Assembly: GCA_002104895.1 (NCBI GenBank)
Contig: MCFG01000194.1
Coordinates: forward strand, 17,501 to 60,000
Reading direction: 5' to 3'
DNA from: Anaeromyces robustus
Lineage: Eukaryota; Neocallimastigomycota; Neocallimastigomycetes; Neocallimastigales; Neocallimastigaceae
Length of the DNA stretch: 42,500 nt
Shown here: positions 1 through 11,075 of the stretch, piece after piece
Layout of the letters: each line of letters begins with the position of its first letter
Numbering within the stretch: the stretch's first letter is position 1
Translations under genes and position numbers: made by a program
Notes under the pieces: model-generated
The model's input: the letters and a program-made list of their open reading frames with translations, nothing else
Database searches by the model: none
Told to the model about the DNA's origin: nothing

Positions 1-52
1 TTGGTATATTAATTAATACCACTCCTAAAATAAATAATGTCAAATTATTCAT
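1..52 (-). CDS. 5' end of a second secreted serpin-type gene (partial, runs off the left edge)
   Basis: The minus strand encodes an N-terminal signal peptide starting at the ATG complementary to 50-52 and reading [17 protein letters not shown]. Bases 1-66 are identical to 5069-5134, the start of the complete dockerin-serpin gene, so this is the beginning of a tandem paralogue whose body lies outside the window. The first 17 residues are the same as in the full copy. The identity continues about 14 bases upstream of the ATG and then gives way to alignable islands. What follows the signal peptide is not visible. A serpin is the best guess but another dockerin protein is possible. Confidence 0.75.
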   Translation of the reverse strand, partial: MNNLTLFILGVVLINIP

Positions 53-535
53 GATTTTAGGTTTTTATTAATTATTATTATAAATAATAGTTATAATAAT
101 ATTACTTTTTTTTTATTATTATTATTATTTATATAATATTTAATAAAATGATTTTTAAATTTAAATATTTAGGTATTTCAAAATTTCAAATATACCTTAT
201 TTTAATATCAATAAAAAAAATATTATTATTATTATTGATATTTTTAAAAAATTGACAATTTACTTTAAATATGAAAAAGAGTATTTCATTTTTATTTATT
301 ATAATTTTATTTTAAAATTTATAAAATTTTTATCTTAATTAAATTTTTAATACTGTATTTTATGTATTAAAGAAATTTATTATTACAATATATTATTAAT
401 ATATTGTAATATATTATTATGACTAACTCTTTTTTTAATATTGTTTTATATTATTTTTAATAAAAAGATGCATCATTAATTATGATGTAACACATATTAA
501 TAAAAGAAGAAACAGATTATTAAATAGACATTTTA
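53..535 (-). promoter_or_regulatory. Upstream region of the partial serpin-type gene
   Basis: This stretch aligns in islands with 5121-5645 upstream of the complete serpin. The shared parts include the segment around 234-268, containing TTGATA-like and TTGACAATTT words at nearly the same distance from the ATG, the TTAAATTTTTAATA.TGTA block near 339-358, and an AAGAAGAAACAGATTA block near 505-520. Conservation between tandem copies marks it as the likely promoter. A TATA box cannot be singled out in such AT-rich DNA. Confidence 0.5.
252..261 (-). promoter_or_regulatory. TTGACAATTT shared upstream motif, copy 1
   Basis: The motif lies about 200 bp upstream of the ATG at 52 in a block conserved with the paralogous promoter. 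The same ten bases occur at 5327, 14867 and 28202 upstream of other minus-strand genes. Function is inferred. Confidence 0.35.
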
Positions 536-633
536 TTATAGTAGTTATTGAAAGTTTATTTATTATCATTAATGATTATTATTACATATTATTTATTATT
601 ATTAATTAATGATTATTAATTAGTAGTAGTAGT

Positions 634-849
634 TATTTATTATTTATTATTTATTATTTATTATTTATTATTTATTATTTATTATTTATTATTTATTATT
701 TATTATTTATTATTTATTATTTATTATTTATTATTTATTATTTATTATTTATTATTTATTATTTATTATTTATTATTTATTATTTATTATTTATTATTTA
801 TTATTTATTATTTATTATTTATTATTTATTATTTATTATTTATTATTTA

Positions 850-940
<91 letters not shown>
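634..940. repeat. TTATTTA heptamer array followed by TTA trinucleotide array
   Basis: About 220 bp of near-perfect 7-bp TATTTAT units pass directly into about 80 bp of TTA triplets. This is a simple sequence repeat in intergenic DNA with no coding potential. Confidence 0.9.
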
Positions 941-942
<2 letters not shown>

Positions 943-1050
943 TACTATTATTATTATTTACTATTATTTATTATTTACTATTATTATTATTTACTATTAT
1001 TTATTATTTACTATTATTATTATTTACTATTATTTATTATTTACTATTTG
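941..1050. repeat. 33-bp minisatellite, about three copies
   Basis: A 33-bp unit starting with TTTACTATTATTATTA begins at 941, 974, 1007 and (partial) 1040, so the period is exactly 33. It continues the TTA array on its left and probably arose from it. Confidence 0.85.
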
Positions 1051-2076
1051 TAATTATTTTTTAATACTAATTAGTATTTTATAAGTTATTATAGGGTCTA
1101 ATTAATTTTTAATATTTGGAAAGATTTATAGATAAAATGTTTGTTTTCTTTTTTATTTACATTTATTTATATCTTTATTATTTATTTATTAGAAACTTTA
1201 TTTATTTAACAAACTTATAATATTTTTAGTTATAATGATTACTGGAGAAGAAAATAAAAACTTCAATCTATTAAAATTTTTATGAACTATAATTATTTAC
1301 AATTAAAAAAATATATTTAAAACTAAAATATTAAATAATTCAATTAATTCTAAATTTCTGTAGGTTAAATAATGATATAAAAACTAGTAGTTATGAAAAA
1401 TCCTGATTACTTTTCTCAAAAAGTATAGATAGTTTTATATCTTCCATGTATCAAAAAAATATTAATTTAAATTTACGGTTAGATTTTTTTATAATTATTC
1501 AAATAATAAAATGATTTTTTGTTGTAGGAATTAAGTTTAAATATTCTTTCTTTCTTTCTTTCTTTTTTTCGATATAATAATTACAGTTAATTCGTTATTT
1601 TAATGTTTGCTTACTTCTTCTGTAATTACACAAATATATACATTTATATATAAATGATGATATTATTATATTATATTATATTATATTATATTATATTATA
1701 TTATATTATATTATATTATATTATAATGTACAATTACGATTAAAGATAACTTATACAAAATGAAAACAAAAACAAAAACAAAAACATTAATTATTGATAA
1801 TAAAAAAAAAAATTTATTTTTTGTATCCCTTCTGTGTATTTAATAAAAATTATTTATTTATTTCAAACTTTTTGGAGATTACCTAATCCTTTATACATAT
1901 TTGTTTGTGGGTTTAAAAAGTAATAAAAAAACAAAAAAAAAAATTCTTATAAATAATAAATAATAATAAATAATAAGTAATACTTATGAATAATACAATT
2001 TTTAAATTAATTAATTACTTAAATAATGAATATTCAATACTGAATATTAATTTTATTATTATTAAATTAATAACAA

Positions 2077-2112
<36 letters not shown>

Positions 2113-3515
2113 CTTTTATTTTTTATTGTTGTTCAAAATTTAATTATTTAATAAATAAAATAAAATAAAATAAAATAAAAATTATTAATTAATTTTTTTT
2201 CCTCTTCTTTTTGTGTTTTTTAATTTTTTTTTTTGTGTTTTTTATTTTAATATCAATTAATTTTTTTTAATAATTAATTGATATTTTTAATTTTTATTAT
2301 ATTTATTAGAATATAATACAATATAAAATTTAATAAATTAATTTATATTATAAATATATAAAATTTTTACATTACATATTTTTAAAAATAATTATTCAAT
2401 GTTTTTTTTTTTCTTTTTTAAAGTGCTTATTTTATTTAATTCAATTTTCATTAATAATAATAGTATTTTTTTTTTAATTTTAATGAAATCAAATAATTGT
2501 TTAGTATGATTCATTCATTCAGTTTTTTGTTATTTAAACATTTTGGTAAAATGTTAAAAAATGTTAAAAAAAATAATTTATATTATTTGGTTTAAGTTGA
2601 CCTTTTCTGCAATTAAAGATTTTTAAAGATAATTTCAAAAAAAAATTAAATTATTACTAACATTCTTTAATTATTTTATGTGAAAATGGTGTTAACAAAA
2701 AATATTAAAAGGTTTTATTGCAATAAAAATAAAAAGAATAAAAGAATTTAATCGATAAAATAATGTCATGGCTAGTTCAATTTTAATATATACACTGTAA
2801 TAATGATAAATGATTATTATTAAAAAAAAAATAAATAAAAAAATTTATAAATAAATAAATTAATAAATAAATAAATAAATAAATAAATGAATGAATAAGT
2901 AATAATAATAAATAATAATAATAATAAATAATAATAATTAAAAGATGTTTATTTATATTTAAATATTAAACTTTTTTTTATAAAGAAATGAAATTCATTT
3001 TTTTTTATTATTATTAATATTTTTTTTTTCTACATTTTTATTTATATAATTATATATTTTATATAATAATTTTTATATATATTCATTCAATGTTTTTATT
3101 TTTATTTTATTTTTTTTTTTATTTTTATTTTTATTTTTTATTTTTTATTTTTTATTTTTTATTTTATTTTATTTTATTTTATATTTTATATTTTATTTTA
3201 TATTTTTATTACTATATTATTTTATTATTGAAGTATTTAAATGATAAAAAAAAAAAAAAAAGAATCTACTTTTTTTTTTTATTATAAAACTATAGTAATT
3301 GAAAGAAAAAAAAAAAAAAAGAATCCACTTTTTTTTTTATATTATATACTTATTTATTTTTAAAAATTTAATAAATAAAAATAAATAAATATATTTTAAT
3401 ATATCATGTATACATATATATATATTTTTTCATTATATATATACATATATATATATATTTTGCTTAAAGTCAATTTTTTTTTTATCATGAAAAAAAAAAA
3501 AAATTATTATTATTA
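1051..3515. other. Intergenic DNA between serpin-family copies
   Basis: This is AT-rich DNA downstream of the complete serpin gene. It contains a TTATA pentanucleotide array at about 1668-1724, an AAAT array near 2845-2890 and many T or A runs. I see no gene, RNA or mobile element. Confidence 0.6.
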
Positions 3516-5120
3516 TTAATATCTTCTTTGTGGTTGATAAATTTCACTATCATCATCCCATGAATTTGGTTTATATACTGTTCCGGTAAACCATACATCT
3601 TTTGTATTTTTATCTCTTATAATAAACATAAATGGTCTATCAATGGTAACATATACTGGTGTTATTGGGTTGGATGGTAATCCTTTTGTAGCCTTTATTA
3701 CAATAACAGTTACTGCAGCTGCTTTTATTCCCTTTTCAGTAAATTCAATATCTGCTTTATGAAGTGCATCGGAAACAAATGGTTTTTGTAAAAGTTCTGG
3801 TGAGTCTGCTATTTTTGATAAATTGGCTTTATTTCTTTCAAAAGCATCTTTTATTCCTAAACTTTTTAAATCCTCTTTTAATTTTAAATCATAACTAAAT
3901 TTGAATTTTGGGATTTTAATATCAACTCCATATTTTTCTTCGGAGGCTAATATAAGTTTTTCATCTATTTCATGGATTTGTTCCTTGGTTACATTTTCAA
4001 TAAAAGTACTTAATTTATCTTTGGTTGGCATTATTGCCATAAATTCAAATTGAATTCCATTATATTCCATTAAATCCATGGTAACAGCAGTTAAATTTTT
4101 ATCTCTATAATAGGATAAGTTACTACTAGTAATTCTAGTATTCATCATTGTTGCTATCATATAACTATTATCTTCAAGAGTAAACACCCTTCCAGAAGTA
4201 TTATCACAATTAAAGCTAGATTTCCAACCCATTTCTATGGCAAGTGCATTGATTAAAAGCATTGCAGTTTCTGGATCTTGAACGATTTCATCGTTTAACA
4301 TATTTTTAATAATACCTAAAGTTTTATTTTCAATCCATTGATTAGCATTTTTAGCATTTTTAAATGCATCTATTACTACTTCTGAATTATATTTTTCTTC
4401 TAATGTTTTTATATATTCTGGTTTTACATAAGGATAAAATTTGTCTCTTATAAATAAACCATTGGCTAATGATAATACTTTATCAATGTTTGTATATTTA
4501 GTAAGTTCTGAATTTCCTACTAATTTACTTATTTCAGTATAAGTATTACCATCTGCTCCTTCTAATAACATTTTTAAAGCATATTTTATAGATAATGGAC
4601 TATAGAGCATATTTTCTTTATTGTTTTCTAATTTTAAAAATGAAAAATCAAATTCAGAGTTATCTTCTACAACATCTTTGGTACAACTGTCCTTTATACC
4701 ACACCATTCACCATTTTCTACACCCCATTTACCAGATTCATCAGTGTATAATACTTCGCATGATTGACAACATGGATAACCTTGAGCTAAAGAAAAACAA
4801 GAATCAGAGGGACCATCACCAATACCACACCATTCATTATTTTCTATACCCCAATCTCCACTTATATCGGTATAAATCACAGTATCATCAGTACAACATG
4901 GGTATCCCATAGTAAGAGAAAAACAAGAAATACCACCAATACCACACCATCCACCATTTTCGAAACCCCATTTTCCATCCTTATCAGTATAGAAAATTTC
5001 TTCATTTTTACAACATGGGAAAGGAGGTTTTAATTTTTTAGAAAAACATAATTTTTCTGATAAACAGGTTGGTATATTAATTAATACCACTCCTAAAATA
5101 AATAATGTCAAATTATTCAT
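3516..5120 (-). CDS. Secreted serpin with three N-terminal fungal dockerins (celpin-type)
   Basis: The product is a 534-residue secreted serine-protease inhibitor predicted to be bound to the fungal cellulosome. I start it at the ATG complementary to 5118-5120, which opens a clean signal peptide (residues 1-21). Reading further upstream only adds a lysine run encoded by a poly-T tract. Three fungal dockerin/CBM10 modules follow at about 25-61, 66-100 and 108-142, each ending in a WG.EN..WCGI-type motif with paired cysteines. A serpin domain of about 370 residues follows. It has the SPLSI box near the start, the inhibitory hinge [10 protein letters not shown], and the [10 protein letters not shown] strand near the C terminus. 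The alanine-rich hinge predicts an inhibitory serpin, and the scissile bond is probably near the Ala-Thr-Lys after the hinge. Dockerin-serpins are known from Piromyces. The likely role is protecting the cellulosome from rumen or plant proteases (inference). The gene has no introns. Confidence 0.95.
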   Translation of the reverse strand: MNNLTLFILGVVLINIPTCLSEKLCFSKKLKPPFPCCKNEEIFYTDKDGKWGFENGGWCGIGGISCFSLTMGYPCCTDDTVIYTDISGDWGIENNEWCGIGDGPSDSCFSLAQGYPCCQSCEVLYTDESGKWGVENGEWCGIKDSCTKDVVEDNSEFDFSFLKLENNKENMLYSPLSIKYALKMLLEGADGNTYTEISKLVGNSELTKYTNIDKVLSLANGLFIRDKFYPYVKPEYIKTLEEKYNSEVVIDAFKNAKNANQWIENKTLGIIKNMLNDEIVQDPETAMLLINALAIEMGWKSSFNCDNTSGRVFTLEDNSYMIATMMNTRITSSNLSYYRDKNLTAVTMDLMEYNGIQFEFMAIMPTKDKLSTFIENVTKEQIHEIDEKLILASEEKYGVDIKIPKFKFSYDLKLKEDLKSLGIKDAFERNKANLSKIADSPELLQKPFVSDALHKADIEFTEKGIKAAAVTVIVIKATKGLPSNPITPVYVTIDRPFMFIIRDKNTKDVWFTGTVYKPNSWDDDSEIYQPQRRY

Positions 5121-5645
5121 GATTTTAGGTTTTTTTTTTTTTTTTTTTTTTAACAATAATAATTAAAAATAATGTTTATTATAATATATATTTTTAAAAT
5201 ATTTATAAACTGATTTTAAATTTAAATTTCAATTTAAATTTAAATTTAAATGAGGTATTATAAAAAATTTTTATTTATTATACCCTTTTATCAATAAAAA
5301 ATTATTATTGATATTTTTTAAAAAAATTGACAATTTACTTTAAAAAAAGAAAAAGAAAAAAAATTTGAAATGAAAAGAATAATTTATTTCTTTATATATT
5401 AATTTTTTTTTTTTATAAAAACTTTATTTTATACTAAATTAAATTTTTAATATTGTATTATATATTAATTTTTTAATATAATATATTATAGTATATACTA
5501 ATATACTAATGTAATTATCTTTAACTTTTTAATATTGTTTTTTTTTTTATTTAATATTATTGAATATTATTAAAAATTGAACACAAAAAGATACGTAATT
5601 AATTATAATAAAACATATATAAATTAAAGAAGAAACAGATTAATA
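5121..5645 (-). promoter_or_regulatory. Upstream region of the dockerin-serpin gene
   Basis: A 21-nt T run directly precedes the start codon. Islands through to about 5645 match 53-525 upstream of the partial paralogue, including TTGACAATTT and AAGAAGAAACAGATTA at nearly the same spacing. The conservation suggests the promoter was duplicated together with the gene. Confidence 0.5.
5327..5336 (-). promoter_or_regulatory. TTGACAATTT shared upstream motif, copy 2
   Basis: It lies 207 bp upstream of the serpin ATG, inside the segment conserved with the promoter of the partial copy at 234-268. Confidence 0.35.
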
Positions 5646-6159
5646 TTATTAAACTTAAAACTATATTAATAAATAATATTAATCATCATTATATTAAAAT
5701 TAATCATAATTATGCTATTATTATTATTATTAACTATTATTCAAATTATAATTAATATTTATTATTAATATTTATTATTAATATTAATATTTATGATTAA
5801 TATTTATGATTAATATTAAATATTATTTATTATTGTTATTTAATATGATATATATAAATGATAGTAGAAGTATTATTATTATAAAAAAGTCATAATTGTT
5901 ATTTGTATTATATATATATTTTTCAATTATATATTGATAGAATAAAATATTAATAAAGAAAATAAATAGAGAAACAATTGATATAGAAGTCAAAAGGTAA
6001 GATATTATTTATAAAGAAATAAAAATTTGATTTAAATATATTTTTTATTTAAAAAAAAAAATTCAAGATATAAAATTTTAAAAAAACTTTGCTACTATTA
6101 TTTACACCTTTTAATAAAACAGAGAATTATTGAAATTATTGTAATAATAATAATAATAA

Positions 6160-6251
<92 letters not shown>

Positions 6252-6931
6252 AGTTAATAGTACTACTAATAATATAATAATATATAATAATAATATATAA
6301 ATATAATATATTTTTCTATATTTAATTTTTAATAAAAATGTTTTATTTCTTTTTAATTCAGAGTTTTAAATATTTAAAAATTTTTTTTTTTTAACCTTTA
6401 TCAATAATATGGTTAGTATTGTGGATAAATGCTAAATAATATAATTTAATAATTATACAAAAAAAGTTTAACTCTTTTAAATAAAATATTTGAGTTATTA
6501 AAGAATTATTTATCATAAATATACAACAATATTTTTTCGAATATTTTTATATAGATATAGATATAGATATTATTAAACCTCTTCAATTATTTAATAACTC
6601 ATAAATTTATTTTAATTTATATTCTTAATTTCTGCGATAAAAGAAAATTTGTTAATTTTTATTTTAAAAAATATAATTAATATTGTGTACATGATATATT
6701 AATAGCCTTATTATACAATATATAATCATAATAATAATTTATTATTATTATTATTATTAAATGTTATTTTTTTTTTTATTTTATTTTTAGTTATGTTAAT
6801 AATTTAGTTTAATATAATTATTTAATTTTTTTTTCTACTTTTTTATTATTATTATTCTTATTATTATTTTTTTTAATATAAATATAGGTATTATTTATTT
6901 ATTTATTTATTTTTTCTTTATTATCCAAGTG
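5646..6931. other. Intergenic DNA between the TMEM62-like gene 3' end and the serpin promoter
   Basis: AT-rich spacer with an AAAT tetranucleotide array at about 6157-6250 and TAA or TTA runs. No gene was recognised. Confidence 0.6.
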
Positions 6932-9900
6932 TTATTCCCTCTGAGTCATTGATTTATTATTATAATTTTTTGATCGACGAATAATAATTATTATTATAAT
7001 GAAGGAAGTATAAAAGAAAAACCATACACCATATGTTGATAATAATACAGTTAGAATACCACCACGCATATAAGCATTACTAACAACAAAGAATATTTCA
7101 ATGGCAAATGCAATAAATATAAGAAATAATGCTATAATATTATTAGGTTTACGTTGATGATTGGTATAAGCAATAATAGGAGTATTAGTAATTGGAACAC
7201 TTAATGATAACAAGAAATATATACCATATTGATCAGAAGTATTTGACCATTGACCAGAGGCATAAATACCATATAAAAATTCACTACAAAATCCAGAAAA
7301 TGTTTCACTTGATCTTGAGAAATAACCAACTTTTACTGGTAAAAATAAAAGGGTAAGAAGAAATATTTGTATAGGATAAAAAACACCATTAAAAGTCATC
7401 GCTTCTACAAATGGTAAAAAGAAATATTTTTTAAAAAAGGATTCATGAAATTTTTTAGTTTCATTAAAAATAATATCTCCAATGTATTTTTTTGGTAAAA
7501 ATGGAAGATTTTTATGATAGGGTATAATATTTTTAACAGCATAAAATCTAGGAAGTAATATCATCATTTCACATGGGATATATACCATAGCGAACAAAAT
7601 AGGAAACTATAAAAATTTTAAAAATAATAATTAAAAAAAAAATGAATTAAAAAAAAGGAAAAAATAATAATAAATATAAATATTGTTATAAATATAAATA
7701 TTATTATAAAATATAAATATAAGTATAAATATAAATATAAATATAAATATAAATATAAATATAAATATAAATGTAAATATAAATATAAATATAAATGTAA
7801 ATATAAATATAAATATAAATATAAATATAAATATAAATATAAATATTATTATAAAATATAAATATAAATATAAATATAAATATAAATATAAATATAAATA
7901 TAAATATAAATATATAAATATTATATTTATAGATAATAATTATACAAAAATATTATTTATAAATAGTAATAATTATTATTAATTCATATTTATATTAAAT
8001 GATAAAATATTATTTTTATCCTTAATTTAATATACTGAATTTAACTTACAATTTTAATATAATCTCCTTTCATAAATATTTTAGCACCAAAAGAAATATC
8101 TAATTCATCTAAATCATCATTTTTACCATCAAGACGAAAAGTAATAGCATTTTCACCTTTAAGATTAGTTTTAGTATCGGTAACAATAACTTTTAATTCA
8201 TGAGATTTACCATCATTATAATTATTACTATTCCATTTAGCAATCCAAAGAGGTGGTATTTTATATTCTAATGTTGGATTTTGATTTTGATTTTCATTTT
8301 GATTTTGATTTTGATTGTTAATTTGATTTTTAATTTGATTTTGATTTTTAAGTTTCTTTTTAAGTTGCTTTATATTTTTATTTTTATTTATATTAATATT
8401 ATCAATTTTTGAATGATCATGAATTTTTTCTGAAGATCTTTTTTGTAAGTTTTGATTACCAATAAATTTGAATTCAACTTGTTGAATTTCATTATCAATA
8501 TAAAGAGAGACACTTAAATTATTTATAGATTGTTGACTAAAAACCAATACTCTAATATATCCAGAATCTAAAGATTCTTTTATAGGTTCTTTATTATTAT
8601 TTTGTATAATAAAATGACTATCTTTAGGAGAAGTAATATGAACAATTGGTGGTATATTTTGATTAAATACTAAAGGAGGATGTTGAATTAAATCATCAAT
8701 ATTGGAAGTTTTAAAATCATAAGGTAATTCAGGTAAAGGAAGAACATTATCAGAAATGGATACAATATCATTATCAATAGAAACTATTCGATATTTTCCA
8801 TGTAATTTTAAATCATTTAATTCCATTTCTAAATAATCTTTATGATAGGTATACATTTTATTACCTATATAATAAGTTTAAAATAAATTATAAATAAAAA
8901 AAAATGAAAAAAAAAATTAAAAAATTAAATTAAAAAAAGTTGGTATATATATGTATATATATATTTGTAAAAAAAAAAAAAAAAAAGAGTATAATTTAAA
9001 ATATATATTTTAAATTATATTTTACGTGATACAAATATATTATATTATATATAAAAATTTAAAAATTTACCACCAAGATTATGGAGATGACCTGTCATAA
9101 ATAATGAAATATCTTTGGTATAATCTTCCCATGTCTTTCCTGAAGAAGATTTACCAAATTTAGCCGATCCTTTTGTATAATGACTGAATACAAAATTATG
9201 TTTATTATTAGGATTAGCTTTAGCTTTATCCATAAATTCACTATACATATCCAATGTTACTTCATCAATAATACCAAAAAATGGACATGCAGCTGTTAAG
9301 ATAGGACTTTTTTTTTTTTATTTTTTATTTTGATAAAGTATATATATCAATAAAATATTAATAAATAATTATTTTAATTAAATATATATATATATAAAAG
9401 TTAATAATCATATTATTATTAATATTTATCAATTATTATTATTAATTATTATTATCAGTTATTATTATTACTATTATTATTTATTATTATCAATTATAAT
9501 TATTATTATTATTATTATTATTATTATTGTTATTTTATTTATTTATTTATTGGTTTTTATTATTGTTATTATTATTCTATTTATTTATTTATTTATTGGT
9601 TTTTATTATTATTATTATTATTATTGTAGTTATTGTTGTTGTTATTGTTATTGTTATTACTAGAATGATTATTTTATTATTTATATAATAATAATCATAA
9701 TCATAATAATTACCATCCATCTATTCCAATAAATGAATAAGTACCATAAGAAGTTTCATATTGAAAAGAAAAACCTCTTGATTTAGTTTTTGAATATCTA
9801 TTAAAATAATTATATTCACTTGTCCAATCAGGAACCATAAAACAATCATGATTACCTCTCATATCCCATAAAAAGGTTCCATTATTTTTATGAATGACGC

Positions 9901-10220
9901 CAGTTTCTTCAATAATTTTTTGGTATAATTGCCATTCATTTTCTACTGTACCTACTATATAACCCAAATATTTTCTAGAATTAGAAATATCACCAGTAAT
10001 GAAAAGAAAATATGGATCTAATATAGGAATGATTTTTTTTAAAAAATAATATAAATGTCCTTGTGCCCCTTAGTATACCCTTTGTCCATATGTATATCTG
10101 TAATCTATTTAAAAAAAGAAAGAAAAGAAAAGAAAAGAATTATTATTTTTTAATAAATAATCATAGAATTATATGATTATATGTGTATTTTTATTCATTC
10201 AATAATAATGGGAATAAAAA

Positions 10221-10275
<55 letters not shown>

Positions 10276-10686
10276 GTATATAATAATGAGAATATTAATA
10301 ATATATTATTATATAAAGAAATTCCATATATTAAAATTTTATTAAAAGTAACAACATAAATATAAAAAAAGTATATATATATGTATATTTTATTTTTATT
10401 TTTTATTTTTTTTTTTTTTGTAATTAGAAAATATTATTACCTGAACAAAATAAAATAAATTATTTGGTTTTTCAAATTTTGAAATAGTATTATCCTCCTC
10501 CTCATTTGTTGTATTAATTATAGTTTTAATGGTAGGAAATTTTTGAAAAGCATTTACTAATACTTCTCTTCCTGATTGAGGTTTATTACCATTATATTGA
10601 GCTATGAAATGAATAATTACTCCAATACCATAAGATAGTAAGGTCAACAAAAAAATCCAATAATGTTTTAATTTTTTTAAATCCAT
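6932..10686 (-). CDS. TMEM62-like membrane metallophosphoesterase, five exons, one frame break in exon 2
   Basis: I place exons on the minus strand at 10686-10441, 10104-9714, 9306-9071, 8864-8050 and 7606-6932, all with GT-AG introns (336, 407, 206 and 443 nt) and phases that join correctly. The product is about 787 residues. It has an N-terminal membrane segment, a calcineurin-like phosphoesterase domain with all metal-binding motifs (TDIH, TGD, GNHD, a later SH, and GHLH), a beta-rich middle domain with WIAKW and VIVTD, and a multipass C-terminal membrane region. Motif order and the middle domain match the TMEM62 family, whose substrate is not firmly established. In exon 2 the frame changes between the codons after [11 protein letters not shown] and those for GHLYYFL. 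One extra base in the C run at 10066-10069 would restore it, so either an assembly error or a recent lesion is present. The intron 2 acceptor (9307-9308) is purine-rich, but it is the one that fits both the phase and the family sequence. Confidence 0.85.
7680..7925. repeat. ATAAAT hexamer array inside intron 4 of the TMEM62-like gene
   Basis: Long runs of AAATAT/ATAAAT units with a few single-base variants fill over half of the 443-nt intron at 7607-8049. Confidence 0.85.
9400..9660. repeat. TTA/TTAT-rich low-complexity block in intron 2 of the TMEM62-like gene
   Basis: Mixed TTA, TTAT and TTG repeats include a duplicated ATTTATTGGTTTTTATTATT segment near 9545-9570 and 9590-9615. It lies wholly within the intron at 9307-9713. 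Confidence 0.75.
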
Positions 10687-11030
10687 CTCTTTTTTTTTTT
10701 TTTTTTTTTTTTTTACTATATTATTATTTTTATTATTATTATTTTTTTTATTATTAATTTTCTTTATTTTCAATTTATTAATACAAAAATGTATATAATA
10801 TTTAATTGTAAAAAAAAAAAAAATTTTTTTTTTGTTTTAAATTTTAAGTCAAGTTATTATGTAAAAATTGAATATTTAATAAAAATATCTCTCTTTTTTT
10901 TTTTTCTTTTTTTTTTCTTTATTTAGAAAAAAAGGTTTATATTTTTATAATACCTATTATTACAAAATTAAATATTATAAATTTAAATTGAAATATATAA
11001 ATAAATATTTTTTTTAAATATATAATAAAA

Positions 11031-11075
11031 AAATAACGTTATTTTTTAAATATTTTAAAAAAAATAACGTTATTT
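11031..11075. promoter_or_regulatory. Two copies of the palindrome AAATAACGTTATTT
   Basis: Perfect 14-bp palindromes stand at 11031-11044 and 11062-11075, 31 bp apart, about 350-390 bp upstream of the TMEM62-like start codon. Their outer bases are also partly symmetric. A dimeric regulator site is possible, but no evidence beyond symmetry and repetition exists. Confidence 0.3.

Noticed and set aside
5121-5156. A longer N terminus for the serpin ([12 protein letters not shown] extension)
   Set aside because: It starts at a TTG, consists mostly of a poly-T-encoded Lys run, and would bury the signal peptide.
9250-9310. An alternative intron 2 acceptor at the TTAACAG near 9286-9292 in the TMEM62-like gene
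   Set aside because: It has a better-looking sequence, but the resulting frame hits a stop quickly. The acceptor at 9307-9308 gives the family-like PFFGIID sequence.
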